A DNA stretch of 64,000 nucleotides from contig NZ_JAKLTQ010000007.1 of NCBI RefSeq assembly GCF_022012395.1, positions 62,001-126,000 of the forward strand. The letters are read 5' to 3'. Of the stretch, positions 50,683 to 58,992 are shown piece by piece (position 1 is the stretch's first letter; every line of letters begins with the position of its first letter). The notes beneath the pieces were generated by a model. The model was not told where the DNA came from. It saw nothing but the letters and a program-made list of their open reading frames with translations, and did no database searches. This DNA is from Arthrobacter hankyongi. Lineage in GTDB: Bacteria > Actinomycetota > Actinomycetes > Actinomycetales > Micrococcaceae. Position numbers and translations under genes: made by a program.

Positions 50683-52266
50683 CTAGCGGCCGAGGGCGTT
50701 GAAGTAAATCTGTCCGTTGGTCAGCGGCTGCGCCCCGGACAGCCCCGCCTTTTGGGCGAGCATGCCGCGGACTTCGACCAGGGAGAGGATCGGCGCGCCC
50801 TTGTCCACCAGCGCGGTCATCTCCTCGATCAGCTTCGTGCGCTTGTCCGCATCCTCGTCCGGCGTCGCCGCCAGGGCGGCACGGGCCTTGTCGAACTTGG
50901 GATCGGACCAGCCGGTGCTGTTGCTGGGGGCTCCCGTGCCGTAGAAGGCGTAGCTGTAGTACGCCGGGTCGGCGATCACGATCGGCTCGGAATAGAGCAC
51001 CGCCTGGTAGCGGCCGTCGATCAGGGCGGTGGAGAAGTCGGTGGCGCTGGCGACGTTCTGCAGCTTTACGTCGATGCCCACGTCCTTGAGCATGGACTGG
51101 ATGAGGACTGCCGACTTCGCCGCCACCGGGCCGGGGCGGGTCTCGCTGTAGCTGAGTGTCAGCGGGAAGCCGTTAGCATAGCCGGCCTCGGCCAGCAGCT
51201 TCCTGGCCGCGGCCGGGTCGAACTTGTAGATGGCTGAACCGTCCACCATCGGGAAAATGGAACCGGCCGGCTCGCCGTAGCCCGCATACGCCCCCTTGAC
51301 GAGGGCCGCGCGGTCGATGGCCATCGAAATCGCATGGCGCACCTGCTCATTGGCCAGCGGGCCGGTCTTGGTGTTGAACATCAGCGTGTCGCGGGTCTGG
51401 CTGGCGCAGTCGGCCACGCTGACCCCCTGAGCCTTCTTGAGGGACTCGTACTGGTCGTACTCGAAGGCGTTGGCCACCTGGACTTCACCGCTTTCGACCA
51501 GCTGGCTCCGCGTCGCGGTGCTCGGCACGGCCCTGACTACAACGCGCTTGACGTCCCCGCGCTCGCCTTCCCAGTCCGGGTCCGCGGTGACGGCGAGCGT
51601 GGTTCCCGGGGTGAACTCCTCCAGGTCCCAGCCGCTGTAGTCGGCGAGGTTCTTCGACAGCCAGTTGTTCGCCGTGGGATCATCCGCCGTCACGTGCTTC
51701 TTGGCTTCGGTGCTGTCATGGATGTAGAAAAGGTTGTTCTGCAGCGCCTCGATCGTGTACGAGGTGATCTCGGTCGTGTTCAGCTGCACGGTGTGATCGT
51801 CGATAACAGTGACGAGGTTGTCCACATCGAAGCCACTGCTTTTCAGGGTTCCCTGCATGACCGGCTGGCGCTTCATGCCGATGTCCAGGCTCCAGCGCAC
51901 GTCCTCGGCGGAGAGCGTGTTGCCGAACTGGCTGGTGAGTTTCCGCAGCTTGACGATGATGCCGGTGCCGTCCGCATTGGGTTCGGCGCTTTCTGCCAGC
52001 CGGCCGGCCACCTCGGTGGACGGGTTCTGGCAGGAGTTCTCATCCGACTTGTACTGCAGCAGCTGCGAGCCGAGCCCGCTCAGCACCACGTGGGAGGCGC
52101 TTCCGCCCCACGGCGACGGGGTGAGGCTGTCCGGCAGCGCCCCGACGGCGACGACGACATTGTCGGTCCGGGCCGGGGCGGCCTGCGAGGATGCGCCCGC
52201 ACAGCCGGCCAGGGATACTGCGAGCGCGGCGGCAATGCCGCCGGCGAACAAGGGCGAGCGTTTCAT
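50683..52266 (-). CDS. Dpp/Opp-type ABC transporter substrate-binding lipoprotein
   Basis: A 527-residue SBP_bac_5 protein with lipoprotein signal (MKRSPLFAGGIAAALAVS, lipobox LAGC). Typical segments are VVVAVGALPDSLTP near the N-terminus and MFNTKTGPLANEQVRHAISM AIDR in two parts around residue 310. It binds a peptide-like or opine-like ligand for the importer encoded from 54045 to 57665. Unusually, the binding-protein gene is separated from the permease/ATPase genes by the second MBL pair. Confidence 0.88.
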   Translation of the reverse strand: MKRSPLFAGGIAAALAVSLAGCAGASSQAAPARTDNVVVAVGALPDSLTPSPWGGSASHVVLSGLGSQLLQYKSDENSCQNPSTEVAGRLAESAEPNADGTGIIVKLRKLTSQFGNTLSAEDVRWSLDIGMKRQPVMQGTLKSSGFDVDNLVTVIDDHTVQLNTTEITSYTIEALQNNLFYIHDSTEAKKHVTADDPTANNWLSKNLADYSGWDLEEFTPGTTLAVTADPDWEGERGDVKRVVVRAVPSTATRSQLVESGEVQVANAFEYDQYESLKKAQGVSVADCASQTRDTLMFNTKTGPLANEQVRHAISMAIDRAALVKGAYAGYGEPAGSIFPMVDGSAIYKFDPAAARKLLAEAGYANGFPLTLSYSETRPGPVAAKSAVLIQSMLKDVGIDVKLQNVASATDFSTALIDGRYQAVLYSEPIVIADPAYYSYAFYGTGAPSNSTGWSDPKFDKARAALAATPDEDADKRTKLIEEMTALVDKGAPILSLVEVRGMLAQKAGLSGAQPLTNGQIYFNALGR

Positions 52267-52333
52267 AGTCCAGGCTCCTTGATTTGTAGGACGCGGTTGG
52301 GACATGTGAAGGGCAGTACGCGGCGCAGGGCGC

Positions 52334-53146
52334 CTAGTAGCGGTAGGCCTGCTTGTGGCCGGTCCTGATGATGGGCTCCACCGCATGGACGTTCGTGATG
52401 AAGTTCCCGTGGGTGGGTGCGGCCGAGGTGACCCCTAGCTCGTCGACAAGCTTGAGCACCCGGTTATAGACCTGGTCCGCGTCGTTCGCGAAACGTGCCC
52501 AGTACAGGGCGCTGCCGGTAAAGAAGGCCGCATTCTCGACGGCGATGGGCGCCGAGAGTTCGCCGGTGGTCAGCCCGCACTCGCCCGGCAGGTGAACGGG
52601 GTCTTCATCGTCGAGGTCGGGCCGGTGCATGTAGCAGAAGCCGTCGGCGGTGAACAGCACCCCGGCCTGCGGCACGAAACCCCACTGGGTGTTGGGCAGG
52701 TCGCGGATGAGCGCCTCGACCACCACGAATTCCCGGCCGCCCAGATCGATCCGGTCACCCGGCACCCGGGCGTGCAGGCTGGGCACGATCTCGGGGTAGA
52801 AGAGGTGGTAGTCACGGATGTCCCCGACGACCTGCACCTGCGGGTACTTCTGCACGAGCCGGGGGAGGTTGCCGGTGTGCGGCAGCTCAGGGTGGGTGGG
52901 GAACACGTAGGTCAGTTCCCGGCCGTCCAGCAGTTGGTCCAAGGTGGCGGAGATGATGTTCCAGCTGGACGGGTTGCCCGTGTCCACCAGGATGGATGAG
53001 TGCTCGCCCTGGACGAGGTAAGTGGAGTTGTGCCCGTGGATGACCCGGTCCTCCAGGTGGAATGGCAGGCAGGAGCTCATCCAGGTCACGCCGTCAGCGA
53101 CCATGCGCGGAAGGTCGCTGCTCATTGTTTCGACAAGTGCTTCCAT
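52334..53146 (-). CDS. Metallo-beta-lactamase-fold protein, diiron-domain-like (pair B, metal-binding partner)
   Basis: A 270-residue paralogue of the 48328 gene product. It keeps PTHPELPHTGN (HxExxH), Asp in LFTADGFCYMH and His in APTHGNFITN, as well as LGGREFVVVEALIRDLPNT. By eye roughly half of the residues match pair A. It lies 9 bases after its degenerate partner (53156) and 67 bases before the binding-protein gene. The reaction is unknown. Confidence 0.75.
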   Translation of the reverse strand: MEALVETMSSDLPRMVADGVTWMSSCLPFHLEDRVIHGHNSTYLVQGEHSSILVDTGNPSSWNIISATLDQLLDGRELTYVFPTHPELPHTGNLPRLVQKYPQVQVVGDIRDYHLFYPEIVPSLHARVPGDRIDLGGREFVVVEALIRDLPNTQWGFVPQAGVLFTADGFCYMHRPDLDDEDPVHLPGECGLTTGELSAPIAVENAAFFTGSALYWARFANDADQVYNRVLKLVDELGVTSAAPTHGNFITNVHAVEPIIRTGHKQAYRY

Positions 53147-53155
53147 CGGATCCTC

Positions 53156-54004
53156 CTAGGCTGGCTGCGGAATCAGGTGGGCGCGCTCCGGGGTCAGGGC
53201 GCTGAGCATGAAGTCCAGGTGCCGCCGGACGACGTCGCGGCCGCGGAGCACACAGCCCCGGGACGGGGCGATAATCTCCGGGTCCAGTGCCGTGAACTTC
53301 TCGGCGAGCCATTCGCGCAGCGGCCCGCAGGTCGAGCGCGGGATCCACTCGTACTTGGCATAGAGGTGTCCGGCGACCTGCTCGGCCGTGGTGGTGTCTT
53401 CCATGGTGGAGTCGATGACGCGCGGGCTGTCCGGGCTGTCCATGACCCCGTGGGTGAACGTATCCGAGGTAAACAGCGTCCCGGTCTGCTCGTCCCAGCC
53501 CCAGAAGGTGGGCAGGAGCCGCAGCAGCGGAGACTCGATTTCCAGCACCCTGCCCGGCGCCACGTCGATTTGGGCCGCGCGGGCCAAAGAATCCCCCTCC
53601 CCGGTGCGCTTCTCGTCGATCTGGTGCCGCCGGCCGCGCAAGGCCATCCGGCTCAGGTCGTCGAAGGCGTCGAACGGATTAATGACGCCGCCGGTGAACA
53701 GGCGCTCGATGTCGAACCGCCTCGCGATCGGCTCAAGGTTGGACACGCAGTCCATTTCGCTGCGGGTGAAGAATACCGAGACACCGCCGCCCTCGCCGAT
53801 CAGTCCGGCCAGGTCGTCGAGGATCTCCTGGCTGTGGACGGCCAGTCCGGAGTCGACGAGCAACCGCGACTGCCCCTCGGTGATCAGGTAGCAGTTCGAG
53901 GGCTGGAACCCCGTGGATCCGGCCGGCACCCAACTGACGCGGTTGTCGAGGGGAATCAGCCCGCCGAGGACGACCATCTTTTCTGGTTTCAGTATTGTGA
54001 ACAT
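53156..54004 (-). CDS. Metallo-beta-lactamase-fold protein with degenerate metal site (pair B, partner 2)
   Basis: A 282-residue paralogue of the 49131 product: FFTRSEMDCVSNL replaces the metal motif, LFTSDTFTHG keeps the Asp, and the last His is lost (APSRGC). The ATG at 54004 falls inside copy e of the shared element, 6 bases after its -10 box, so the mRNA may be leaderless. The alternative ATG at 53977 (MVVLGGLIPLDN) aligns with the conserved start of the paralogue but lacks a clear ribosome-binding site. Confidence 0.72.
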   Translation of the reverse strand: MFTILKPEKMVVLGGLIPLDNRVSWVPAGSTGFQPSNCYLITEGQSRLLVDSGLAVHSQEILDDLAGLIGEGGGVSVFFTRSEMDCVSNLEPIARRFDIERLFTGGVINPFDAFDDLSRMALRGRRHQIDEKRTGEGDSLARAAQIDVAPGRVLEIESPLLRLLPTFWGWDEQTGTLFTSDTFTHGVMDSPDSPRVIDSTMEDTTTAEQVAGHLYAKYEWIPRSTCGPLREWLAEKFTALDPEIIAPSRGCVLRGRDVVRRHLDFMLSALTPERAHLIPQPA

Positions 54005-54038
54005 ATCTTCAATCTATTGAATCTTGGCGGATTGTCAA
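53986..54038 (-). promoter_or_regulatory. Shared promoter element, copy e, with consensus -35 (MBL pair B)
   Basis: Minus strand: TTGACA (54033-54038), 16-base spacer, TAGATT (54011-54016), then GAAGAT, ATGTTCACAATA and CTGAAAC. TGAA-N6-TTCA in the tail is a perfect short palindrome. This is the clearest full promoter of the set. Confidence 0.65.
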
Positions 54039-54044
54039 GGTTTT

Positions 54045-55106
54045 TCAGGCGGAAACTGCAGCCGTTTCCGGGCGCTGCGGCCGCTTCCGGCCCGCCACCG
54101 CATTGCTCCGGGTGCGCGGGTCGAGAAGGGTAATGAGGGCGTCCAGGATCACGTAGCCGAGCAGGCTTGTGGCGCCCATGATCAGGACAAAGCCCTGGAT
54201 GACCGGGACATCGCCCTTGAGCACCCCGTCCAGTGACCAGCCGCCGACGCCGGGCCAGGAGAACACGCTTTCGATGATCGCGGCGCCGCTGAGTGAGGCT
54301 GCGAAGAGCAGGACCATGTAGGTCATCAGGGACCCCCTGACGTCGCTGAGCGCATACCGGTACACCTGGGCCGGCCGCAGGCCGCAGGCCCTGGCAAACT
54401 CGATCTGGGGCGAGTTCAGCACCTGGAGCAACCCGGTGCGCACGGTCTTGCCGAAGGGCGCGGCGAAGAACAGGCCCATCGTGATGATCGGCAGGGCCGC
54501 CCGGCCGAGGATGGATGCCACCAGGTCCCACTTCCCGGCCAGCACGGCGTCGATGGGTACGGCTCCGGTCACCTTGGGCGGCGGGATGTCCGCACTGGAG
54601 AGCATCCCCAGGGGTGCCGGCGCAAGGTGCAGCTGCTGGTAGAAGATGAAGAGCAGGAGCAGGGCCAGCACGAATTCCGGCATCGCCATCAGGACCGATA
54701 CACCGGCGGTGAAGGACTTGTCCGCGAAACGGCCGTATTTGTAGGCCGCGAATGTGCCCGAGGCCATCCCGATCACCAGCGCCAGGATCAGTCCGGGAAC
54801 CAGGTAGACCAGGGTATTCGGCAGGCGCGTCCAGATTTCCGCCGCAACCGGGCTGCCGGTGAAGAATGACTGGCCCAGGTCACCGCGGAGGGTCCGGCCC
54901 ATGTAGTCGAGGTAGCGCTCCCAGAACGGCAGGTCCAGCCCCAGCTGGGCGTTGATCCGGGCGACGTCGGCCGGGGTGGCGTATTCGCCCAGCAGCGCGA
55001 CTGCCGGATCCCCCGGAAGCAGGGAAACCAGCCCGAAACTCAGCGTGATCAGTCCCAGCAGGAGCAGGAAGGCGATCACCAACCGCGAAATGATGTAGCG
55101 GATCAT
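54045..55106 (-). CDS. Dpp/Opp-type ABC transporter permease (DppB-like)
   Basis: A 353-residue permease beginning MIRYIISRLVIAFLLLLGL, typical of DppB/OppB proteins, with LLPGDPAVALLG after the first helix and the family motif region around ARACGLRPAQVYRYALSDVR. It forms the channel with the permease at 56778. Its start overlaps the ATPase stop by 4 bases. Order here (C-D-F-B) differs from the usual B-C-D-F. Confidence 0.88.
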   Translation of the reverse strand: MIRYIISRLVIAFLLLLGLITLSFGLVSLLPGDPAVALLGEYATPADVARINAQLGLDLPFWERYLDYMGRTLRGDLGQSFFTGSPVAAEIWTRLPNTLVYLVPGLILALVIGMASGTFAAYKYGRFADKSFTAGVSVLMAMPEFVLALLLLFIFYQQLHLAPAPLGMLSSADIPPPKVTGAVPIDAVLAGKWDLVASILGRAALPIITMGLFFAAPFGKTVRTGLLQVLNSPQIEFARACGLRPAQVYRYALSDVRGSLMTYMVLLFAASLSGAAIIESVFSWPGVGGWSLDGVLKGDVPVIQGFVLIMGATSLLGYVILDALITLLDPRTRSNAVAGRKRPQRPETAAVSA

Positions 55107-55945
55107 AGCGTTCCCGCCTTTGTCCGGTCCTGGCTGTCGCCGTCGGAGACGGCGCCGGCTGGATTGGGTGAATAGGGGATCGGCGGCATGGCCGCTAACA
55201 TCAGCGCCTGGGTATAGGGCTGCTGCGGATCAGACAGCACCTGGCGGGTCGTGCCGGTCTCGACGAAGCGTCCGCGGTGCATCACGGCCACGCGCGAACA
55301 GAAGTGCCTGACCGTTTCGATGTCGTGCGAAATAAAGACATAGGTCAGTCCCCGGGAGACCTGCAGCGCTGCCAGCATGCGCAGGATCGACGCCCGGATG
55401 GTCAGGTCCAGGGAGGCGGTGGGCTCATCCAGCACCACCAGGGTGGGGTCGGTGACGAGCGCCCGGGCGATGCCGACCCGCTGCTGCTGTCCGCCGCTGA
55501 GGTTCGCCGGCCGGCGCTCGAGGAAGTCCGCCGAGAGCCCGACTTCCTCAAGCGTTTCCGTCACCCGGCGGAGCCTGTCGGCCCGTGTGCCGCTGGTCCG
55601 CGCCACGATCAGCGGCTCCTCCACGATCTGGCGGATGGTCAGCCGCGGATTCAGCGACGCGAACGGCTCCTGGAAGACAATCTGCCAGTGCCGGCGCCGC
55701 CGGCGCAGTTGCTGCCGCGTCAGCGCGCGGACGTCCTCGCCGTCGAGGATGATCGAGCCTGAATCTGCCTCGTGCAGCCGCAGAATCAACCGGCCGAGCG
55801 TGGACTTTCCGGATCCGCTTTCGCCGATAATGCCGACGCATTCGCCGGCTTCGACCGACAGCGAGACACTGTCAACCGCGGTGACGAGCTGCCCCTGCGG
55901 AGTGCGGAAGGCCTTCCTGAGGTCCTTGATTTCGATCAGTGCCAT
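55103..55945 (-). CDS. Dpp/Opp-type ABC transporter ATP-binding protein (DppF-like)
   Basis: A 280-residue ABC ATPase with Walker A GESGSGKSTLGR, Q-loop FQEPFASLNPRLTI, signature NLSGGQQQRVGIARAL and Walker B LVVLDEPTASLD. The start at 55945 has GGAGG 8 bases upstream, inside the end of the previous gene; a start 5 codons earlier is less likely. It works with the ATPase at 55948. Confidence 0.9.
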   Translation of the reverse strand: MALIEIKDLRKAFRTPQGQLVTAVDSVSLSVEAGECVGIIGESGSGKSTLGRLILRLHEADSGSIILDGEDVRALTRQQLRRRRRHWQIVFQEPFASLNPRLTIRQIVEEPLIVARTSGTRADRLRRVTETLEEVGLSADFLERRPANLSGGQQQRVGIARALVTDPTLVVLDEPTASLDLTIRASILRMLAALQVSRGLTYVFISHDIETVRHFCSRVAVMHRGRFVETGTTRQVLSDPQQPYTQALMLAAMPPIPYSPNPAGAVSDGDSQDRTKAGTL

Positions 55946-55947
55946 GG

Positions 55948-56781
55948 TCAGGGCCTCCATGATTCGGAGAGTTCAGCGGCAGGTGCGGCGTCGCCTTCCG
56001 GCCGCACCACGGAGTTGAGCAGCGAGACGGTATAGGGGTGCTGCGGGTCCACGAACACCTGGGATACCTCCCCCTGCTCGACGATTTCGCCCTGGTACAT
56101 CACCAGGACCCGGTCGCAGTATTCGGCCACCACCCCCAGGTCGTGCGTGACAATGAGCATGGAACGGCCGCTGTCCACGGTGAGCCGGCGGAGGGTGTCG
56201 AGCACCTGGCGCTGTACCGTCAGGTCGAGCGCCGTGGTCGGCTCGTCCGCGATCACCAGGCGGGGGTTCAGGAAGAGAGCCATGGCAATGACCACCCGCT
56301 GTGCCATGCCGCCGCTGAGCTCGTGGGCATAGCCATGCATGACGCGCTGCGGCTCGTTCACCCCGGTGGCAGCCAGCAGCTGCAGAGCGTGCTCGCGCGA
56401 GGCACCGTCCACCGGCAGTCCGTGCGCCTTGGCGATGTTCGCGAACTGCTTCTCGATGCGCACCACGGGATTCAATGCGCTGAAGGGATTCTGGGCGATG
56501 AATCCGATCTCCTTGCCCCGAATGCTGCGGATATCGCGTTCCCGCAGCTGCAGCAGGTCCTGGCCCGAAAAGACGGCACTCCCGCCGGCGACCCGGCCGG
56601 GCGGCATCAGCAGCTTGATCACCGAGCGGACCACCGTCGATTTGCCGGATCCCGATTCCCCGACGATCCCGACGGCCTCGCTCTGGCCCACCTCGAAGGA
56701 AATCCCGTGCAGTGCCCGCACCGTGCCGCCGCGGGTGTCGAACTCGGTCACGAGGTCCCGTACCTGGAGTCGTGTTGTCAT
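55948..56781 (-). CDS. Dpp/Opp-type ABC transporter ATP-binding protein (DppD-like)
   Basis: A 277-residue ABC ATPase with Walker A GESGSGKSTVVRSV, Q-loop FIAQNPFSALNPVVRIEKQF, signature [16 protein letters not shown] and Walker B LVIADEPTTALD, then the oligopeptide-type C-terminus. It overlaps the permease stop by 4 bases and pairs with the DppF-like ATPase. Confidence 0.9.
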   Translation of the reverse strand: MTTRLQVRDLVTEFDTRGGTVRALHGISFEVGQSEAVGIVGESGSGKSTVVRSVIKLLMPPGRVAGGSAVFSGQDLLQLRERDIRSIRGKEIGFIAQNPFSALNPVVRIEKQFANIAKAHGLPVDGASREHALQLLAATGVNEPQRVMHGYAHELSGGMAQRVVIAMALFLNPRLVIADEPTTALDLTVQRQVLDTLRRLTVDSGRSMLIVTHDLGVVAEYCDRVLVMYQGEIVEQGEVSQVFVDPQHPYTVSLLNSVVRPEGDAAPAAELSESWRP

Positions 56782-57665
56782 CGGGCCCGCTCCACTCGCT
56801 CGATCCTGTTTTCAATGGCTCCGGCGACGATGTTCAGCGAGGCGATCACCAGCAGCATGGCCGCCGTCGGAAAGGCCGCCGCCCACCACTCGCCCCGGAT
56901 CAGCATGCTGAAGCCGTCGCTGATCATGGCTCCCCAGGTCGGCTGCGGAGGCCTGACGCCGACACCGAGGAAGTTCAGCGCCGCGATCGCCCCCAGGGCG
57001 CTGGCGGCCGTCAGCGTCGCCTGCACCAGCACAACGCCGTAGGCGTTGCGCAGGATGTGGTTGAAGGCGACGCGCACCGGAGAGCAGCCGATGGCAACGG
57101 CGGCCTCCACGTAGCGCGATGAGCGCAGCGATACCGCTGCAGCGCGGGAAAGCCGGACGAAGCGCGGCGCTGCCACGATGGCGATGGCGAGCACCACGTC
57201 GGTTGCCCCGCCGCCCATGAGCTGGATGGAAACGACGGCGATCACGATTATCGGGAGGGCTGCGAAGGCATCGACGATCCGCATCAGCGCTTCGCCGGCG
57301 CGGCCGCTCGTGGCGAACAACCCCAGCGGAACCCCGACGAGGAGCGAGAGCCCCGTGGCCGCCAGTGCGATCGGCAGGTCCAGCTTGGCAGCCTCCAGGG
57401 TGCGGGCGAAAACGTCCATCCCGTTTTCGTCAGTACCGAACCAATGACTCAGGTTCGGCGCGATGCCGATCGAATCCGGATCCGGCCGCAGCGGATCGTG
57501 GGGCAGGGGCAGGACCAGGGCAACAAGCGGCAGGCCGATAATCACCGCGGCCGCGAAGGCGGTCAGGATGGGGCTTGAGCGGCCGTGGGCGCGCATCCGT
57601 GCCCGCCTGGCCCATGCCGGCGGCCGCAGCCCCGGAGAGGTGGACGGGAGTTCTTGGACACTCAT
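56778..57665 (-). CDS. Dpp/Opp-type ABC transporter permease (DppC-like)
   Basis: A 295-residue permease with the DppC/OppC hallmark WFGTDENGMDVFAR before the second membrane segment and RYVEAAVAIGCSPVRVAFNH as the ATPase contact region. It is the first gene of the importer operon. The divergent promoter region upstream carries copies c and d of the shared element. Confidence 0.9.
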   Translation of the reverse strand: MSVQELPSTSPGLRPPAWARRARMRAHGRSSPILTAFAAAVIIGLPLVALVLPLPHDPLRPDPDSIGIAPNLSHWFGTDENGMDVFARTLEAAKLDLPIALAATGLSLLVGVPLGLFATSGRAGEALMRIVDAFAALPIIVIAVVSIQLMGGGATDVVLAIAIVAAPRFVRLSRAAAVSLRSSRYVEAAVAIGCSPVRVAFNHILRNAYGVVLVQATLTAASALGAIAALNFLGVGVRPPQPTWGAMISDGFSMLIRGEWWAAAFPTAAMLLVIASLNIVAGAIENRIERVERAR

Positions 57666-57764
57666 GAGGCTCCCCTATGGGATAGATTGAAGGCATTGGA
57701 AACAACCAGCGGCTGTGGCATCTGAGGCTCCCCGATCGTTGATTCAGCTACCGCGACACTGCGG

Positions 57765-57794
57765 TTTGGCACATATCAAAGTTTCATCACTTTA
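57765..57794 (-). promoter_or_regulatory. Shared promoter element, copy c (Dpp-type importer operon)
   Basis: Minus strand: TAAAGT (57789-57794), GATGAA, ACTTTGATATG. The element lies about 100 bases before the DppC-like start. The 350-bp gap to the aminotransferase gene holds no gene; it contains this copy and copy d in opposite orientation. Confidence 0.55.
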
Positions 57795-57933
57795 TTGAAA
57801 TCGCACTCTAGCGCCATCCCGCGTGGAAAACACCCCTAGACATGCCCGGCCGCATGGCTTATAACCAGCCTTCAGGGCGCATGCACCCCAACTCTCGGGC
57901 ATGCCGCACCGACAGCCGGAAGACCCGCGGCCA

Positions 57934-57989
57934 TTGACAGCGGCACGCCCTGTCTTCAATATAGTGAGAAATCTTGCTGCGAGATGAAG
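57934..57989 (+). promoter_or_regulatory. Shared promoter element, copy d, with TTGACA box (aminotransferase unit)
   Basis: Plus strand: TTGACA (57934-57939), then TATAGT (57960-57965; spacing 20, or CAATAT at 57957 with spacing 17), GAGAAA, TCTTGCTGCGA. It is the most divergent copy. It lies 28 bases before the aminotransferase start. Confidence 0.5.
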
Positions 57990-58017
57990 TCAATGTCGAG
58001 AAGAATGGGAACCTGTG

Positions 58018-58992
58018 ATGCCAAGCCTGCCCGAAACCGCCACCATCGCCGGCACCGAACCCGCGGCTTCCGCCCCGGGCGTCCGTTATCTCCTGCACGA
58101 CGGCGAGTTGGTGGACTACGCCGATGCCCGCCTCCACGTGCTCAGCACCACCCTGAAGTACGGCGTCGGGGTCTTCGAAGGCTTCCGGGCCTACTGGAGC
58201 GAGGAAGACCAGCAGCTCTACGCCTTCCGGGTCGAAGACCACATGAGGCGCCTGGTCGAATCCATGCGGGTGGTCGAAATCGCAGGCCCCCGCGACACCG
58301 CGGCGCTCTCCGAGCAACTCCTCGGCCTGATCCGGGCAAACGATCTGCGCGGCAACCTGCACATGCGGGCGCAGGTATTCGTGGACTCCAGCGACGGCAA
58401 GCCCGAGGACAGCGGACCGGCCACCGTGTTCATGGCCGCGATTCCGATGGGCAACTACTTCGGCGCCACCGGCCTGCATGTGCAGATCAGCAGCTGGGCG
58501 CGCCTGTCCGACAGGTCCATGCCACCGCGTATCAAGTCCATCGCCAATTACCAGAACGGCCGGCTCGCCCTGCTGGAGGCCCGCCGCAACGGCTACGATG
58601 CGGCTCTCCTGCTGACCGAGAACGGCCACGTCGCCGAGGGCGCGGGCTACAACGTGTTTATGGTCCGCAAGGGCCGGCTCTGCACACCGCCGGTCACCGA
58701 GAACATCCTCGAGGGCGTGACGCGGGACAGCGTGCTGCACCTGGCCCGCACCGAACTGGGACTCGATGTCGACATCCGTCCCATCGACCGGACCGAACTC
58801 TACTCGGCGGACGAGGTCTTCGTGTGCGGCAGTGCCGCCGAGGTCAACCACGTCGCTTCCGTCGACCGCACGACGATCGGCGGGGGGACGGCGGGCGAGA
58901 TTACCGGCCGGCTGCAGGACCTCTACCGGCAGGCCGTCGTCGGCCGCGTCGCTGCCGACCAGCACTGGGCCACACCGGTCTACGCCGGGTGA
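58018..58992 (+). CDS. Class IV aminotransferase (branched-chain/D-amino-acid type)
   Basis: A 324-residue PLP enzyme of fold type IV. It shows LKYGVGVFEGFRAYW, RMRVVE-like EDHMRRLVESMRV, PLP Lys in PPRIKSIANYQNGR (about 175), and the EGAGYNVFMVRKG and LYSADEVFVCGSAAEV motifs. It would interconvert an amino acid and its keto acid. As first gene of a unit with formamidase and hydantoinase, it may process the amino acid freed from a hydantoin-like ring. A GTG codon lies one codon upstream of the chosen ATG. Confidence 0.87.
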   Translation: MPSLPETATIAGTEPAASAPGVRYLLHDGELVDYADARLHVLSTTLKYGVGVFEGFRAYWSEEDQQLYAFRVEDHMRRLVESMRVVEIAGPRDTAALSEQLLGLIRANDLRGNLHMRAQVFVDSSDGKPEDSGPATVFMAAIPMGNYFGATGLHVQISSWARLSDRSMPPRIKSIANYQNGRLALLEARRNGYDAALLLTENGHVAEGAGYNVFMVRKGRLCTPPVTENILEGVTRDSVLHLARTELGLDVDIRPIDRTELYSADEVFVCGSAAEVNHVASVDRTTIGGGTAGEITGRLQDLYRQAVVGRVAADQHWATPVYAG

